64,000 nt of DNA. It comes from Gloeopeniophorella convolvens. Lineage: Eukaryota > Basidiomycota > Agaricomycetes > Russulales. Below the pieces are notes generated by a model. It was given only the letters and a program-made list of their open reading frames with translations. It was not told the DNA's origin and made no database searches. This document shows positions 11,644 through 22,280 of this stretch, in pieces. A program made the position numbers and the translations under genes. The stretch covers positions 186,001 through 250,000 of the forward strand of contig WTXD01000015.1 in NCBI GenBank assembly GCA_022496205.1, in the 5' to 3' direction. The number at the start of each line of letters is the position of its first letter. The first letter of the stretch is position 1.

Positions 11644-13679
11644 ATGGCCTGCTACGACGTCTACCGGGACCAGCTCGCAGGCCTATTCCACGGCCACGCG
11701 CTATGGGAGCCCAATCCCGCAGGCCTGTATGACCACGTCCGCGTCGGCGACGTCGGGTACGTGAGCCAGGGTCACTTCTTGCGCATGTTCAACGTGCTGC
11801 TCCCCGCGGACGACCCCGGGCAGAGTTACGGTGTCCCGGAGGGCTTCGAGCCTCTCAGTATGGGTCCGTTCGGCAACATCCGCCACCTCGCCCTCTTCCA
11901 CGGAGACTACTGCTCAAATACTGTTTCCTCCCGCGAGCATGGGATCGGCGCGCAGATACAGGTGGCGTGCGTGGCGCTCCAACCTCGACCCCGTATTCGT
12001 CCGAAGCTCACATTGCGTACCCAGTCCACAAGGCGGCGGTGCCAACGCGTCCTTCAAGTGCAAGAAGAACAAGGGTGCCGTGTTGTCTCTTCCGTTCAAT
12101 GCAAGCCGCGAAGACGCCATCCGCACCAAGGCGTTCGAGACGTACATCCGCAGGCACTGCGACAGCTGGCTGGCGCACGCTATTGTGAACGACCTTGGTG
12201 TTGACAAGCTCGAGGACATCATCCTGGTCACTGGGTGCGATCGGACGAACTCGTGGGCGATGGCTGCGGTCATGAATGCCATGCACGACGTGGACATCTC
12301 TCTGGGCGCACAAGCTGCAGGCGGCATTGGCGGAGTCAACTTCCGCTGGGGTGTCTCGCACGACACGCAGAACAGCGTTGCCTTCCACGACAGTGGGCCG
12401 GCCCAGCAGCCCGAGGTGTGATGCACAACAATATTCGGTCCCTTCGCCGCTCCGGGTGTTGACTTTGAGAGTTAGGAAGCAGAGAAGATGCAGTGTGTAT
12501 TCATCCGGGGGTTCCGCACCAAGCGCATTTTTCAATTTTACAAGAAGTTGAAGGCAGCCGCGGGGCCTCAGCCCGATGACCCGGACAACGAACCCGAGTC
12601 GGCGATGGAACTTCTACGGGAGCCTCATGTCCCTGAAGTGCGTTCCCTGTCTGTGAAGCGCGATGCGCGCTCAGTCTCATAATTTCAGCACCGCGATCCG
12701 CTTCTCGGAGTACTAGACTACATTGCCGAAGTGAGTAAGGCCTCGGATACCTGGTTTGCATATGGACAACGACGATTCTAGAAATGCGCAGATAAAGACA
12801 TCGAGCTGGTCATCGCTCACGAAGACGATCTGAAGTCCATCGAGGGAGTGGTGCGTCCTTGTTCTCGGAAAAGCTATTACTCGCTATTCACCATACTCGA
12901 AAAGGATGTTTTGACTGCAGACGCTGTAGAGAACTTTCTGCGCCAGAACGAGATGCCCATTCAATCGGAGAAGGGCGGTACGTATTAGGCACTGGCGTAC
13001 CACTGTGCCGTGAGAGTTGAACATTGGACGTTTATGTGTGTCAAACAGTCGCTCTTCTGGGCGACGATGAAGAGGAAGTCGTGCCAGAGGAGGAGAAAGT
13101 CACCTTCCTTGCGCAAGCGGAACTTGAGGTACGCTCCTTCTGTGCGGCGCTGAACGTCTGACCTCACGATCGACTACTCCCATTCAAGGGCGAACAAATA
13201 CCTCTGACCATCCACCCCGTACTCATGAAGTACCTCCTCAAGCTGATATCACTCAGCCGGCCGAACACGACTATGGATTACCGAGTGAAGAGTACTTCTC
13301 CGCAGCGGTCTATCCACCCATCCATGTGCTGGTGCTCGAGAGCGGGCAGGGATACCCACAGAACATCCAAGTGCACGCATCAGACAAGAGCACAGGCATC
13401 GGTGTTACCGTTGAAGACGTCCTGAAGGCCATTTTCGATGATCTGCAGAAGCCGTCCAGTCAGCGCGAGTGGGCGGCACTGAGCGACGAGCTGCGCCAGC
13501 AAGTGGAAGAGGCGTTCGAGGCGCGGTCGAGGACGGAAGAGGAGCGGGGCAGCGGCCTGCGCAGAGTGGACTACCTGTGCGGCAGGGACAGACTGCAGAT
13601 TTTCGCGAAGCATCCGGCGCAGGTGCCGGACGAAGAGCAGATCCACACGCCTCTGCCCTCGCCCGGGCGTCCTTTGTGA
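11644..13679 (+). pseudogene. agaricomycete YRDQL/LWEP family, copy B, one frameshift
   Basis: Tandem paralogue of copy A with the same exon plan: 11644-11966, 12025-12415, 12494-12637 (144 nt, as in A), 12689-12734, 12792-12850, 12905-12977, 13049-13128 and 13189-13679. All introns have clean GT...AG ends (for example GTGCGT at 11967, GTAAGG at 12735). Coding is intact through exon 7. In exon 8 the frame after MKYLLK is broken by a missing base near 13243: the family phrase (DYGLPSEEYF, then VTVEDVL and RRVDYLCGRDRL) continues in the next frame to TGA at 13677-13679. Upstream exons look constrained, so the lesion is recent or a sequencing error. If the base is real, the C-terminal about 140 residues are lost. 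Function unknown. Confidence 0.6.
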
Positions 13680-14205
13680 GTTGCAGGCCCTGCGCTCACG
13701 AGGCCGTTTGTTGACATTACGGCGCTCACAGGGATGCTTCGGATGTTGCTGGGCCTTCGACACTTCCATTGAGGGCGGGAGACAAGGGAAAAGGAAGAGC
13801 AGTCTGATATATATATTCCCACCGTATACCCGAGCACACGCATTTGAACCATACTCGTCCACCAACGGCGAGCACGCTGATTATTCTATCCTTGAGCTAT
13901 TTTCTATACACCAGAAGACACAGCTATGAATCTACAAGCGCAGTGAGCTGATCTGGGCGATCTAGGAGGAGAAGGAGAGAGGCGGGCCGAAAGGGGAATG
14001 TCGATCTTCTGGTTCCGAGCGCAGGCCCGTTGAAGTCGAGTCGCGGCGGGGCTGCGAATGATGGAGCCCTTTTCGCCCTCAGCCTCGCGTCTGTTCCGAC
14101 TCTTCTCCTCGTCCGCTCTCCCACCTTCGTGGCTGCTAATTAAACCCTGCGGCCCAGCAGCGGGCACAATCTGTTGACGCCGAGCCCAAAGACACCGCAA
14201 TTACC
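13680..14205. other. intergenic, promoter side of the SDS23 homologue
   Basis: No coding supported. The last about 200 nt are C/T-rich and lead into ATG 14206. No repeats seen. Confidence 0.5.
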
Positions 14206-16096
14206 ATGGCCTCGCTCAGCAAACGCATGTCCATCTCGAGCGCCCACAGCCGCCGCAGCGCGAGCCCCAGCACCCCCCGGTTCGTGGCAGCGCCCAACGC
14301 AGAGAGCGAAGAATGGGTCCGCGTATGGGAGAACACGTCTGCAAAGGGTGCGTGGATGGGACGCTTCAAATTGAAGCTTGCCGCACAATCTCGTTGACAC
14401 TGCATCGCGTGCTTATCTCCTTTAGACCTCATTGAGAGCCCCGTGGTCGCAGTTGACAGCGAGATCACCGTCGAGGAGGCCTGTGATGTGCGCCTCGCCC
14501 GCTGCCACCTCTTCTTCGCGCGTTGACGTGGGCTATTCAGCTCCTGCTGTCACAGGGCGCCTCATGCCTCGCGGTCAAGTCCGTCGATCCTGACGCGCAC
14601 TACTCGGGTCTATTCGACGTGCGACGCTCCTCCGCGTCTCCTAGAATGACCTCTGACGCCCTCTGTCTCGTTCCAGTTTGCAGACGTCAACGCATTCCTG
14701 ACGTTCGCCGCGACGCAGCACACGTACACGCCCGAGCATCTGCAGGACCATCCCCGCGTCGCGCAGATCCTAGAAGCCGCACGCGCAGGCCGCGTCCCCG
14801 TGCGGCTCGTGAGTAGTACGCCGCCCGAGCCCCTTTCTTATGGCCGTCCGTCAATAACGCTCGCCCGCCCGCATCGCAGACCTTTCCGAGAAGAATCCGC
14901 TCGTGGAGCTCGCGCACGATGCGTCCGTGATCGCCCTCCTAGCCGTCTTCGCCTCGGGCACCCACAGGGGTGAGTCACCCCGTGCACCTCCGTGCGTGCA
15001 CCGCAGCTGACCCAGCATGTGTCCGCGCTCACCCACGCAGTGCTCGTCAAGGCGCCGGCCGGGTCTCCCGACTCGCACCTCGGCTTGATCTCCGACCGCC
15101 GCCTGCTCGCGTACTTCAGCGCCTTCGCGCGCCCGCTCGGGGGCGCGGTGCCGCCGCTGCCGCCCGTGCCGCCGTCCGCGTCGTTCCTGCGCTACGTCTC
15201 GAACCCGCTCAACGCGCTGCCGCTGCCGTCGCTCAGTCTGCACCTCGCGGTCGTCGCGGTGCACGCGAGCAAGAGCGTGCTCGATGCGATGCGCATGATG
15301 AGCGACCTCGGCGTGAGCAGCGTCGCGGTGCTCGAGGAGGAGGGCGGGAGCTTGTTGAGTGCTGTGAGCGTGACGGACATCGGGCAGGTGCGTGGGCTGC
15401 GCTGGTTTGCTGCTGTTCTGCTGACCGTGCCGCGCGCCGCAGACGGTTGTGCCTGCTCAGAGCAATCAGATCTTGACGGCACCAATTCAGCAGCTCGTCT
15501 CGCAGATCAAGGTTGGCTTACTAGCCATTAGAGGCACCTCACTTTCTGACCGTCCTGTGGTGACAGATGCCTCAAGGTTGGACGGATGGAGCTGACAGAT
15601 ATCCAGGTAACGTCTCCCTTTCCAAGTTACACGCTGTTCTCATGCGGGGTCTTGCAGTTTACAGCGTTTTCCCGTCCTCCACTCTGGCTTACACGGTCCA
15701 GAAATTACTTGCCAGTACGTTGCCGACATATGTAATGCCGGTCCATGGCTCACGAAGTCCCCAGCAAATGCCCATCGACTGTTCGTGACCTCTGAAACGT
15801 CTGGCTCTGCTTCTCCGTCTGCAGTCATGCGCGGCAACCTATGTGGTGTCGTCTCAATTGGAGATAGTGAGCAAGCCCCTATAGTTGCGTTGGACCGGCC
15901 CACTGAAGCTTCCATGATAGTTCTTTCTCTTTTCGCACGAATTGCAAACATCCCAGACGTGGACCCGGCTCGCATGCAACGCCACAGGCGCGCGTCATCT
16001 GCTTCAAGCCATGGCTCGACATCAGGTGCTTTCTCTGATCTTGCTCGTAGTACCTCTAGTGGAAGTCTCAGGCGCGGTAGTGGCAGAACAAATTGA
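14206..16096 (+). CDS. SDS23: SDS23/Moc1-type CBS-domain protein
   Basis: Eleven exons (14206-14347, 14426-14487, 14541-14618, 14677-14815, 14880-14969, 15041-15387, 15443-15511, 15567-15606, 15658-15714, 15765-15866, 15921-16096) sum to 1302 nt, 433 aa, with every junction in phase. Family signature: EEWVRVWENTSAKDLIESP at the start, an Ile/Val CBS repeat with LLSQGASCLAVK, then EKNPL, GTHRVLVKAP, RYVSNPLNALPLPSL, MSDLGVSSVAVLE, SVTDIGQ, IANIPDVDP, and a Ser/Arg-rich tail. Yeast SDS23/SDS24 (527 aa) and fission yeast Sds23/Moc1 (408 aa) are inhibitors of type-2A-like phosphatases, linked to glucose response, mitotic exit and sexual development. They bind as CBS modules resembling AMPK gamma. 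The same role is inferred here. Length and motif order are normal and no lesion is visible. It lies head-to-tail with STR2, 319 bp upstream. Confidence 0.92.
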
Positions 16097-16214
16097 CAGA
16101 CAGACTCTTCGTTGTATGATTGTGGATTCCTTTGTTACCTATCATCTTGGATGCGAATACACAAGCCTGTAGTGTTACGATCGCTGCAATTGCTGGCCCC
16201 ATGGCTGTTGTTTC

Positions 16215-16224
16215 TTGACGTGAC
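16215..16224 (+). promoter_or_regulatory. CRE-like bZIP site upstream of STR2
   Basis: TTGACGTGAC is close to the TGACGTGA/TGACGTCA class bound by fungal bZIP factors. Sulfur regulators of the Met4/CYS3 class are bZIP proteins, so a link to methionine control is plausible but unproven. It sits about 190 nt upstream of the ATG. Confidence 0.3.
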
Positions 16225-16330
16225 AGTCAGATCAAGTCAGATCAATTGATAAGATAAGATGCGGACGATGCGTCCGTTCGTCCGACTGACTCGGTCCACC
16301 TCGGATTATGATTTCATTACACTCGGCCCC

Positions 16331-16338
16331 ATATAAAA
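16331..16338 (+). promoter_or_regulatory. TATA box of STR2
   Basis: ATATAAAA lies 78 nt before ATG 16416, the spacing expected for a fungal core promoter. Confidence 0.55.
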
Positions 16339-16415
16339 GAACGCAACTGTTACATACACAGACCCACAATTTTTTCACCTGACGCACCACCGCAGACACG
16401 CCCGCTGTTGACAGA

Positions 16416-18372
16416 ATGCACGCCCCGCAAGACCCCCTCGGCGACCCCATCCCGGCGTTTACGGAGCACGCGATCTCAGTCTCGCTGCCTACATGGCAGG
16501 ACAATGTCGGATACGAGGAGGGCGAAGCGCGCGTCGCCGCAGCCATGCAGACGGGTTATCCCCGCTTCTTTATTCACCAAAGTATCAAAAAGGTGAGGAG
16601 TCGTATTTATCGGTCGTGTGCGCAGGGTCAGTGCAGCGCCAGCCCCGGCGCCTCGTCCCCCGCATTTTTGTCCCCTGCGCACCTTTTTTTTCTCAAGAAG
16701 ACTCGTGGCGTTACGTTTGCTTACGCCACGCGCAGCTCTCCAGCGCCCTCGAGCAGCAATTCGGCTCACCCTCCGAGCGCTCGCTCCTCTTCCCGTCCCG
16801 CAAGTCCGCCGAGGGCTGCCGCGCCTTCCTGGCCGCGCGCGACGTGCCCGCGCGCGTCGTACAGCACTGCCTGCCCGACGGGCTCTGCGTCTTCTTTGTC
16901 CTCTTCCCGGGGTCTACATTCAGCACCGCGAAGCAGTTCTGGCAGCACACCGGCCTCGGCATCTCGAGCCGCCTCGCCGCGCGCTGCCTCGCGGCGAGCC
17001 CGGTGTCGCTCAAGCCCGCCGCGCACAGGCACTACGCCGCGAAGCCCGCGCCCCCGCACAAAGTGGACGCGCTTGAGGACGACCAGACGCGGTACCTCGA
17101 GGAGCGCTACGGACGCAATCTCGATGTCGCTGCTGCCACGAGTGCGAAGGGCGCGCTGCGCCGCCGCATCGCCGGTGTGCTTGTGCGCGACGAGAGCGGA
17201 GCGGAGGGCGGCGAGGTTGAGGTGGCGCAGAGCGTGCGCGGCGTCGCGGTCACAGAGAACGATGTGTTCCTGTTCCCGACGGGCATGACTGCCATTTGGT
17301 CTGCACACCAACTCGCGCTGGATGTGCTGGGTGCCAAGAAGAGCGTCTGCTTCGGGTGCGTCGCGATCTTTGAAATTTGCAGTTGGTTGCTGAAGCATCT
17401 ATGCAGCTTTCCCTACACCGACACCGTCAAGGTCCTAGAAAAGTGGGGCCCTGGCTGCCACTTCCTGGGCCACGGCCTCGACTCCTCCCTCGATGAGCTG
17501 GAGGAGATCCTGGCGGCAGAGCAAGCGCAGAACCCACACGAACCACCCATTCTCTCACTTTTCACCGAGTTTCCGTCCAATCCGCTCTTGCGCTCGGCCG
17601 ACCTCCCGCGGTTGCGCGCACTCGCCGACAAGTACAACTTCCTGATCGTGATTGATGACACAATCGGGAACTTCATCAATGTCGAGACGCTGCCATTCGC
17701 CGACATCGTGGTGACGAGCCTGACCAAGGTGTTCAGTGGTGACTCGAACGTCATGGGCGGCAGGTACGTCGCAATCCCTCGCCTCACCTGCGATGGGCTG
17801 ACAATCACCGCAGCCTCGTGTTGAACCCCGCGCACAAGCACTACGCCGCATTGAGGGAGCGCATGCTCACACGATACGAAGACGTCTACTACGACGAAGA
17901 CGCCATCTTCATGGAACGCAACTCACGTAACTTTGCCCAGCGCGCCGCGCAAATCGACGCCAACACCGAGCGCGTCTGCGAACTCCTGCACGCCGCCGCG
18001 CAGGACGCGTCCTCGCCCATCACGGAGGTCTTCTACCCAAAGTGGCAGACCGCCGCCCACTACGCCGCGCGCCGCAGGCCCCGCGGCGGCTTCGGCGGGC
18101 TCTTCTCGCTCGCGTTCGCGAGCATGCCCGCCGCGCGCGCGTTCTTCGACGCGCTCGCGTGCCGTAAGGGCCCGAGCCTCGGCACGAACTTCACGCTCGC
18201 GTGCCCGTACACGATCCTCGCGCACTACACCGAGCTCGACTGGGCCGCGCGCTTCGGCGTGCCCGAATCGCTCGTGCGCGTCAGCGTCGGGCTCGAGAAC
18301 GCGAGCTGGCTACAGACGGTGTTCGCGGACGCGCTGCGCGCGGCGGAGGACGCGCACCGCGGCGGCGCGTGA
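16416..18372 (+). CDS. STR2: cystathionine gamma-synthase (PLP enzyme)
   Basis: Four exons (16416-16592, 16736-17355, 17407-17763, 17814-18372) give 570 aa. Introns are 143, 51 and 50 nt with GTGAGG, GTGCGT and GTACGT donors. The enzyme makes cystathionine from an activated homoserine ester and cysteine in the transsulfuration route. It belongs to the Cys/Met-metabolism PLP fold. Visible landmarks are FPTGMTAIW near residue 220-230, [17 protein letters not shown], and [15 protein letters not shown] with the expected PLP lysine at about residue 373. The C-terminus ends VRVSVGLEN, the family's closing phrase. The long N-terminal extension (about 200 aa before the catalytic core) fits the fungal STR2/MET7 type rather than bacterial MetB. 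Expected location is the cytosol (inference). The coding is very GC-rich at third positions, suggesting strong expression or codon bias. Confidence 0.92.
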
Positions 18373-20870
18373 TTGCGCGCGCCCGCGCGCGCTCGCGGAG
18401 GCGCCCGGCGTCCATCCAACTGGACGCGTGCGCGCTCATTATCGCCGGCTCCGGCGAGCCGCTCTGCCCCATCCAACTGGCGCAGATGCGCCGGTCCATC
18501 CAACTGGACCGGCCTGTGTCACCAAGCAGCCCATCCAACTGGGCCGGCAGCGTGGAGGAATCAGCCCGAGAGCTGTATGGGAAGGGTGGCGTAGGGGCGG
18601 TCAGCATTATTTCAGAGTCGATGTATCCTGGACCTGTAGTGTGCCGAGTGGCAAGCTGGAGGCCTCCGGGCCCAGGTGTGCGAGCCGAAATAGAACGGGG
18701 GCTAATGTTGAATTGGAGATTGGGGGGAATCCCGGAGCGGTTCTACACTCAAAATTTGAATGAGCACGTTCGTCGGAAGTCGAAGCGCCGACCGGTCCGC
18801 GTGCGCTCGGCCACTTCTGTGCAGATGTTCAGCTGGACGGCGCAGGAAACTCTTGCGGTGCGTGGCGACATGCGAAAACGCCATAGTCACCAGCTGCAAT
18901 CACCGCGCAACCGCAACATGTGCCCATTACTAGTTGCTTATCGAAGCATCTGATCAAGGCTTGCATCTAGGAAGCGGAAATCGTGCTACTAAAATAGAAC
19001 TAGCAGACGTATTTTTCTCAGCGCAAGAAGGTTGCGATATGCTCCACCAGATAGTCGGGTCACATACGCGAACTAGACCATAACAGAGCGGGGGACATAA
19101 GGTGGAGTGCTCCCAGTCGCGACTCTGGTTCTAGACATCACACCCACGTCCGTCCACCAGTAAGCACGGATAAATCAGCCAAGCCGTCAAAGCGTTGATG
19201 AACCAGACGCGAAGAGAGCTCTGGAACAGATATTGGAACTGGGCCAGCGTCTGCGCGTGGTGTTAATTTGACCTTGTACGGCGAAAAAATGCTACACCAC
19301 TTCGCAAAAGATGGAACATGTCTAGCTTGCTTTGGAGGGCAGTCCGACAGGACCATGAATGGTTGTTACATTGTTCCTACGTGGCGTTCATGCATCAAGG
19401 AAGTCCTACACACTGCACGTAATGAGATGATGGTCAAAGTCCGCGATGATATCGAGCAGGAAACCGCCACTCACCTGCTGTTATGGAACACGAAAGCATA
19501 CGCCTCGGTAGCAAACAAAGACAAACCTCGCGAGGAGGACGAGTGAAAAAAATTGGTGATAACGCAGCAGACCCAGAGTAGTCTGAATCGAGTTTCGCAC
19601 ACTCCTCACAGAGGAGATGACGCGCGAGCCGCAAATTGAACTCAAGGACGGAACGTCGAGTACCAGTCCCTGTGCCCCGCACCCCTCGTACACCGATTCC
19701 CATCTGACAGCTAGGCCACGCATGGCAGTGTCGTGGCCTCGCTTCTTGATTTCCAAGAAGTTGTGCCGCCCTGACGGGCCTGCACATAGAGGCTGTCGTC
19801 CGTACCGGACGTCATCCTAAGCTGAGAGGCGACACCGGAGCTCGCCTAGAGACACCCTAGGCTGGGGCGGCGCCCCACTCTTCCGCGACATTTGCCTCGA
19901 TGGCATGGCCACGCGTGCCCTTGCCTCGCTCGCCCAGAGCACATGGCGGTCCGGTTCGTCGCTGACGCAACCTGCGCGTTGTCAAGGAGATCCCCGTGAG
20001 GGATCTTGCCTGCGGAAGAGGTCCGTGCTTGTAAGCCTTCTCAGCTTCGAAGTGAGCATTCCTGCAATCTTCAGAGCTGCCAGGTTGGGGAGCTGCAGAG
20101 TCCGCCTGTGACTCGGCCCGCCCCGAAGGGCGGAAGGTGCGATAGGGTGGTAGTGGGGCACTGGGGGAGGTGCGACGATCTGCCCGGGCTCCGCAACAAA
20201 TCTCAAGGCCCCCAACAGCGCCCTCCCCTTCCGCACAGCACCAGGCACGAGACCCAGATACCGAATGTAAGGATCTTCGGGAAATACTGAGGGGGGATCA
20301 ATTCCTTGTTTGCCGCTCGACTGTTACAAGTCGGACCCTGCTAGGGTCGATCCGGGGAGCCTGGAAGACTCAGACCTTAGCCCGCTCGCGAATGAAGAAG
20401 CGGCGAGGCCTCTCGTGTGTGGCGAGCCTTGCGGCCTTGGGTCTGCTGCGATGAGGAAAAAGGTGACTCGCTTTGCTGCCTCCATCAGATATCACCGCTT
20501 ATCTAATTTTCACATCACATGCGGTGTCCAGGGAGGCATGGGAACGGTTCCGGGCACTTTTGCTGCTTCGCGCTCAAAACTAACCACTTGAAGCATAGAA
20601 TGACGACTTCCCCTGTACTCGTATTTTATCACTCGAATTCTGGGTCTATAGTAGCGATCGGGCAGCCGAACAGATGTCGGCCACACTGGACGCGCCCGAA
20701 GTTTCTCACCACGTGAGCGACGCGTTGTGTTGCTTTGATAATGTTTGTTCCTAATATTGGACACAAGGCCCGTGTCGCCGCCGCGTCGCTTTCAGTCCAA
20801 CACTCACCACCTCGCTTCCGAGGCAGCCAGCGACCGCCTTTTCTCTAACCCGCCGCATATAAAGGCTCCA
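18373..20870. other. intergenic, repeats but no gene recognised
   Basis: Begins with a GC-rich stretch carrying four CCATCCAACTGG repeats (18412-18542). The remainder has short frames on both strands with no family match. A small frame (stop after about 19546) is not supported by codon pattern or start context. Confidence 0.5.
18412..18542 (+). repeat. four direct copies of CCATCCAACTGG
   Basis: Copies start at 18412, 18469, 18496 and 18531 (spacings 57, 27, 35). Copies 1 and 3 extend to GTCCATCCAACTGGAC, which itself has 5-nt inverted arms. The cluster lies just after the STR2 stop codon, probably in its 3' UTR. A fifth copy in the other orientation lies at 484-497. Confidence 0.8.
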
Positions 20871-22280
20871 ATGCCACGCGAGGTCAACGCTACTGGAATA
20901 GGAAGAAGCAAGGCATACGAGGCCCTCGTCAAGTCCCTCTTCACAAACATGTCACACGCGAACGAACCTGAACTACCGCCCCGCCCGCAAAGCCGCATCG
21001 GATTCCGCGACAACAAATCCTTTAAAATAAAAAACCGCGCCAATCAGGACGGTGACCCAACGCATGCCGAACTTACCGCCGGTGGCACGTCGTCCAGCAC
21101 GACGGACTCTGACGAGGACCTCCCCGAGTCGGAGACCTCAGACGACTGGTCGACCGACTCAGACACGAGCGATGCTACATCACTACATGACCTACGGCCG
21201 TGCTCTCCTGTTCCCTTCACGCCACCACCCATCCCGGTGCCCGACGCTTTTCCAATCCAGGACACCCCAACCTATACCCTCCCATTGGCGGCGGACTTTG
21301 CTGCATACCCGCCACCGCCACCACGTCCCATGCTTCCGCACCACGGCCTCTCTCGCAGCGCATTACAGCACCAAAAATGGCTATGGCATACTCGCTACGA
21401 CGAATGGATGCAGTGGCAGGCGGAGGTCGAAACCGCCGAAGCCGAGGCGAGCGTCTACGGCGGCATCGTCGCGGTCGAGCCGCCGCCCACCCGGCGCACG
21501 CGCTTTCCGTCTCCTTCGCCTTCGGAGCCCGAACAAACCCCTGTGTCCAAGAAAGTCGAAGTGAATGACAAAATATTCCCGCGGACAGGCGACCTCATGG
21601 CGCTGCACGACCCGCAGGTCGCCCGACTGGATCAGACGTTCTGCAACTTCCCTCTCTGGACAATACAGAAGGTGCTCTTCGTCTGCAGCATGGACGCCGC
21701 GGCGCGAGAGAAGACGTCGCGTTCGCAGGAGGCGGGGACAATTGACCGAAGCAACTCGATCCAGGACATTGGGGCGCCGCCCGCGGAGAAAGGCGCTGTC
21801 ACAGAAGGCGATGAGCGCGTTTCACATGACTCGTCGACGCTGATGTGCGCTACGCCGATATTGACGAAGCTGACCTGGGAGCAAAACTGGCACACACGCT
21901 GGGAAGTTCTCACTGCGCTCGTCAAAATGACGGAGCGGGCTGTGCTGGCGCAGGGACCCACCTCGGCCCCCACTACCGTCACAACGCCGATAGGACTGCC
22001 TGTGGTCACCAGATACCTCGCAGACGTCGTCGACAGCTCGGAGGCTCGCCCGACCGTTCGCTTTTTTCTTGCAGGCTCACTGGAGGAAGAGATGGAAGCG
22101 GCCGACGGCGACGAGAGCGACGAGGACGAAGAAGAGGATGACTACGGCGAGATCGTCGCCAACCCACGGTTCACACTGCAGAGGACCCGCACCGACGGGC
22201 ACAATTTCGGGCACCCCTTCCTGCACCCGCAAGTAATTTCCGGCGGCGTGCGGAGGGACGTCAAGATTCTCCGTATCTGA
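20871..22280 (+). CDS. conserved basidiomycete acidic protein, function unknown
   Basis: A single open exon from ATG 20871 gives 469 aa. The frame is already open from 20745 but has no upstream ATG. The N-terminal third is Ser/Asp-rich (SDEDLPESETSDDWSTDSD), followed by a proline-rich segment and a Gln/Trp-rich stretch (QKWLWHTRYDEWMQWQAE). A conserved central block FPRTGDLMALHDPQ ... DQTFCNFPLWTIQKVLF lies near residues 230-270, and a strongly acidic EDEEEDDYGE run near 420. The C-terminus ends GHPFLHPQVISGGVRRDVK. I recognise the central block as shared among basidiomycete proteins annotated only as hypothetical, and no enzyme motif is visible. A TATA-like CATATAAAGG at about 20856 is too close to this ATG, so an unseen upstream exon is possible. 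Confidence 0.65.
   Translation: MPREVNATGIGRSKAYEALVKSLFTNMSHANEPELPPRPQSRIGFRDNKSFKIKNRANQDGDPTHAELTAGGTSSSTTDSDEDLPESETSDDWSTDSDTSDATSLHDLRPCSPVPFTPPPIPVPDAFPIQDTPTYTLPLAADFAAYPPPPPRPMLPHHGLSRSALQHQKWLWHTRYDEWMQWQAEVETAEAEASVYGGIVAVEPPPTRRTRFPSPSPSEPEQTPVSKKVEVNDKIFPRTGDLMALHDPQVARLDQTFCNFPLWTIQKVLFVCSMDAAAREKTSRSQEAGTIDRSNSIQDIGAPPAEKGAVTEGDERVSHDSSTLMCATPILTKLTWEQNWHTRWEVLTALVKMTERAVLAQGPTSAPTTVTTPIGLPVVTRYLADVVDSSEARPTVRFFLAGSLEEEMEAADGDESDEDEEEDDYGEIVANPRFTLQRTRTDGHNFGHPFLHPQVISGGVRRDVKILRI

Larger units (their letters stand above)
16097..16415. other. intergenic, STR2 promoter region
   Basis: A 319-bp spacer containing a TTGACGTGAC element (16215-16224), short GATAAG-type motifs near 16250 and a TATA box at 16331. 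No coding seen. Confidence 0.6.

Noticed and set aside
16493..17824. 443-codon frame read as one gene
   Set aside because: It reads through two introns of STR2; the spliced model matches the enzyme family better.
18201..18953. 250-codon plus-strand frame
   Set aside because: Out of phase with the end of STR2 and then running through the repeat cluster; a shadow of GC-rich coding.
19268..19546. Small plus-strand frame near 19.3 kb
   Set aside because: Begins at TTG and has no recognisable motif or splice context.
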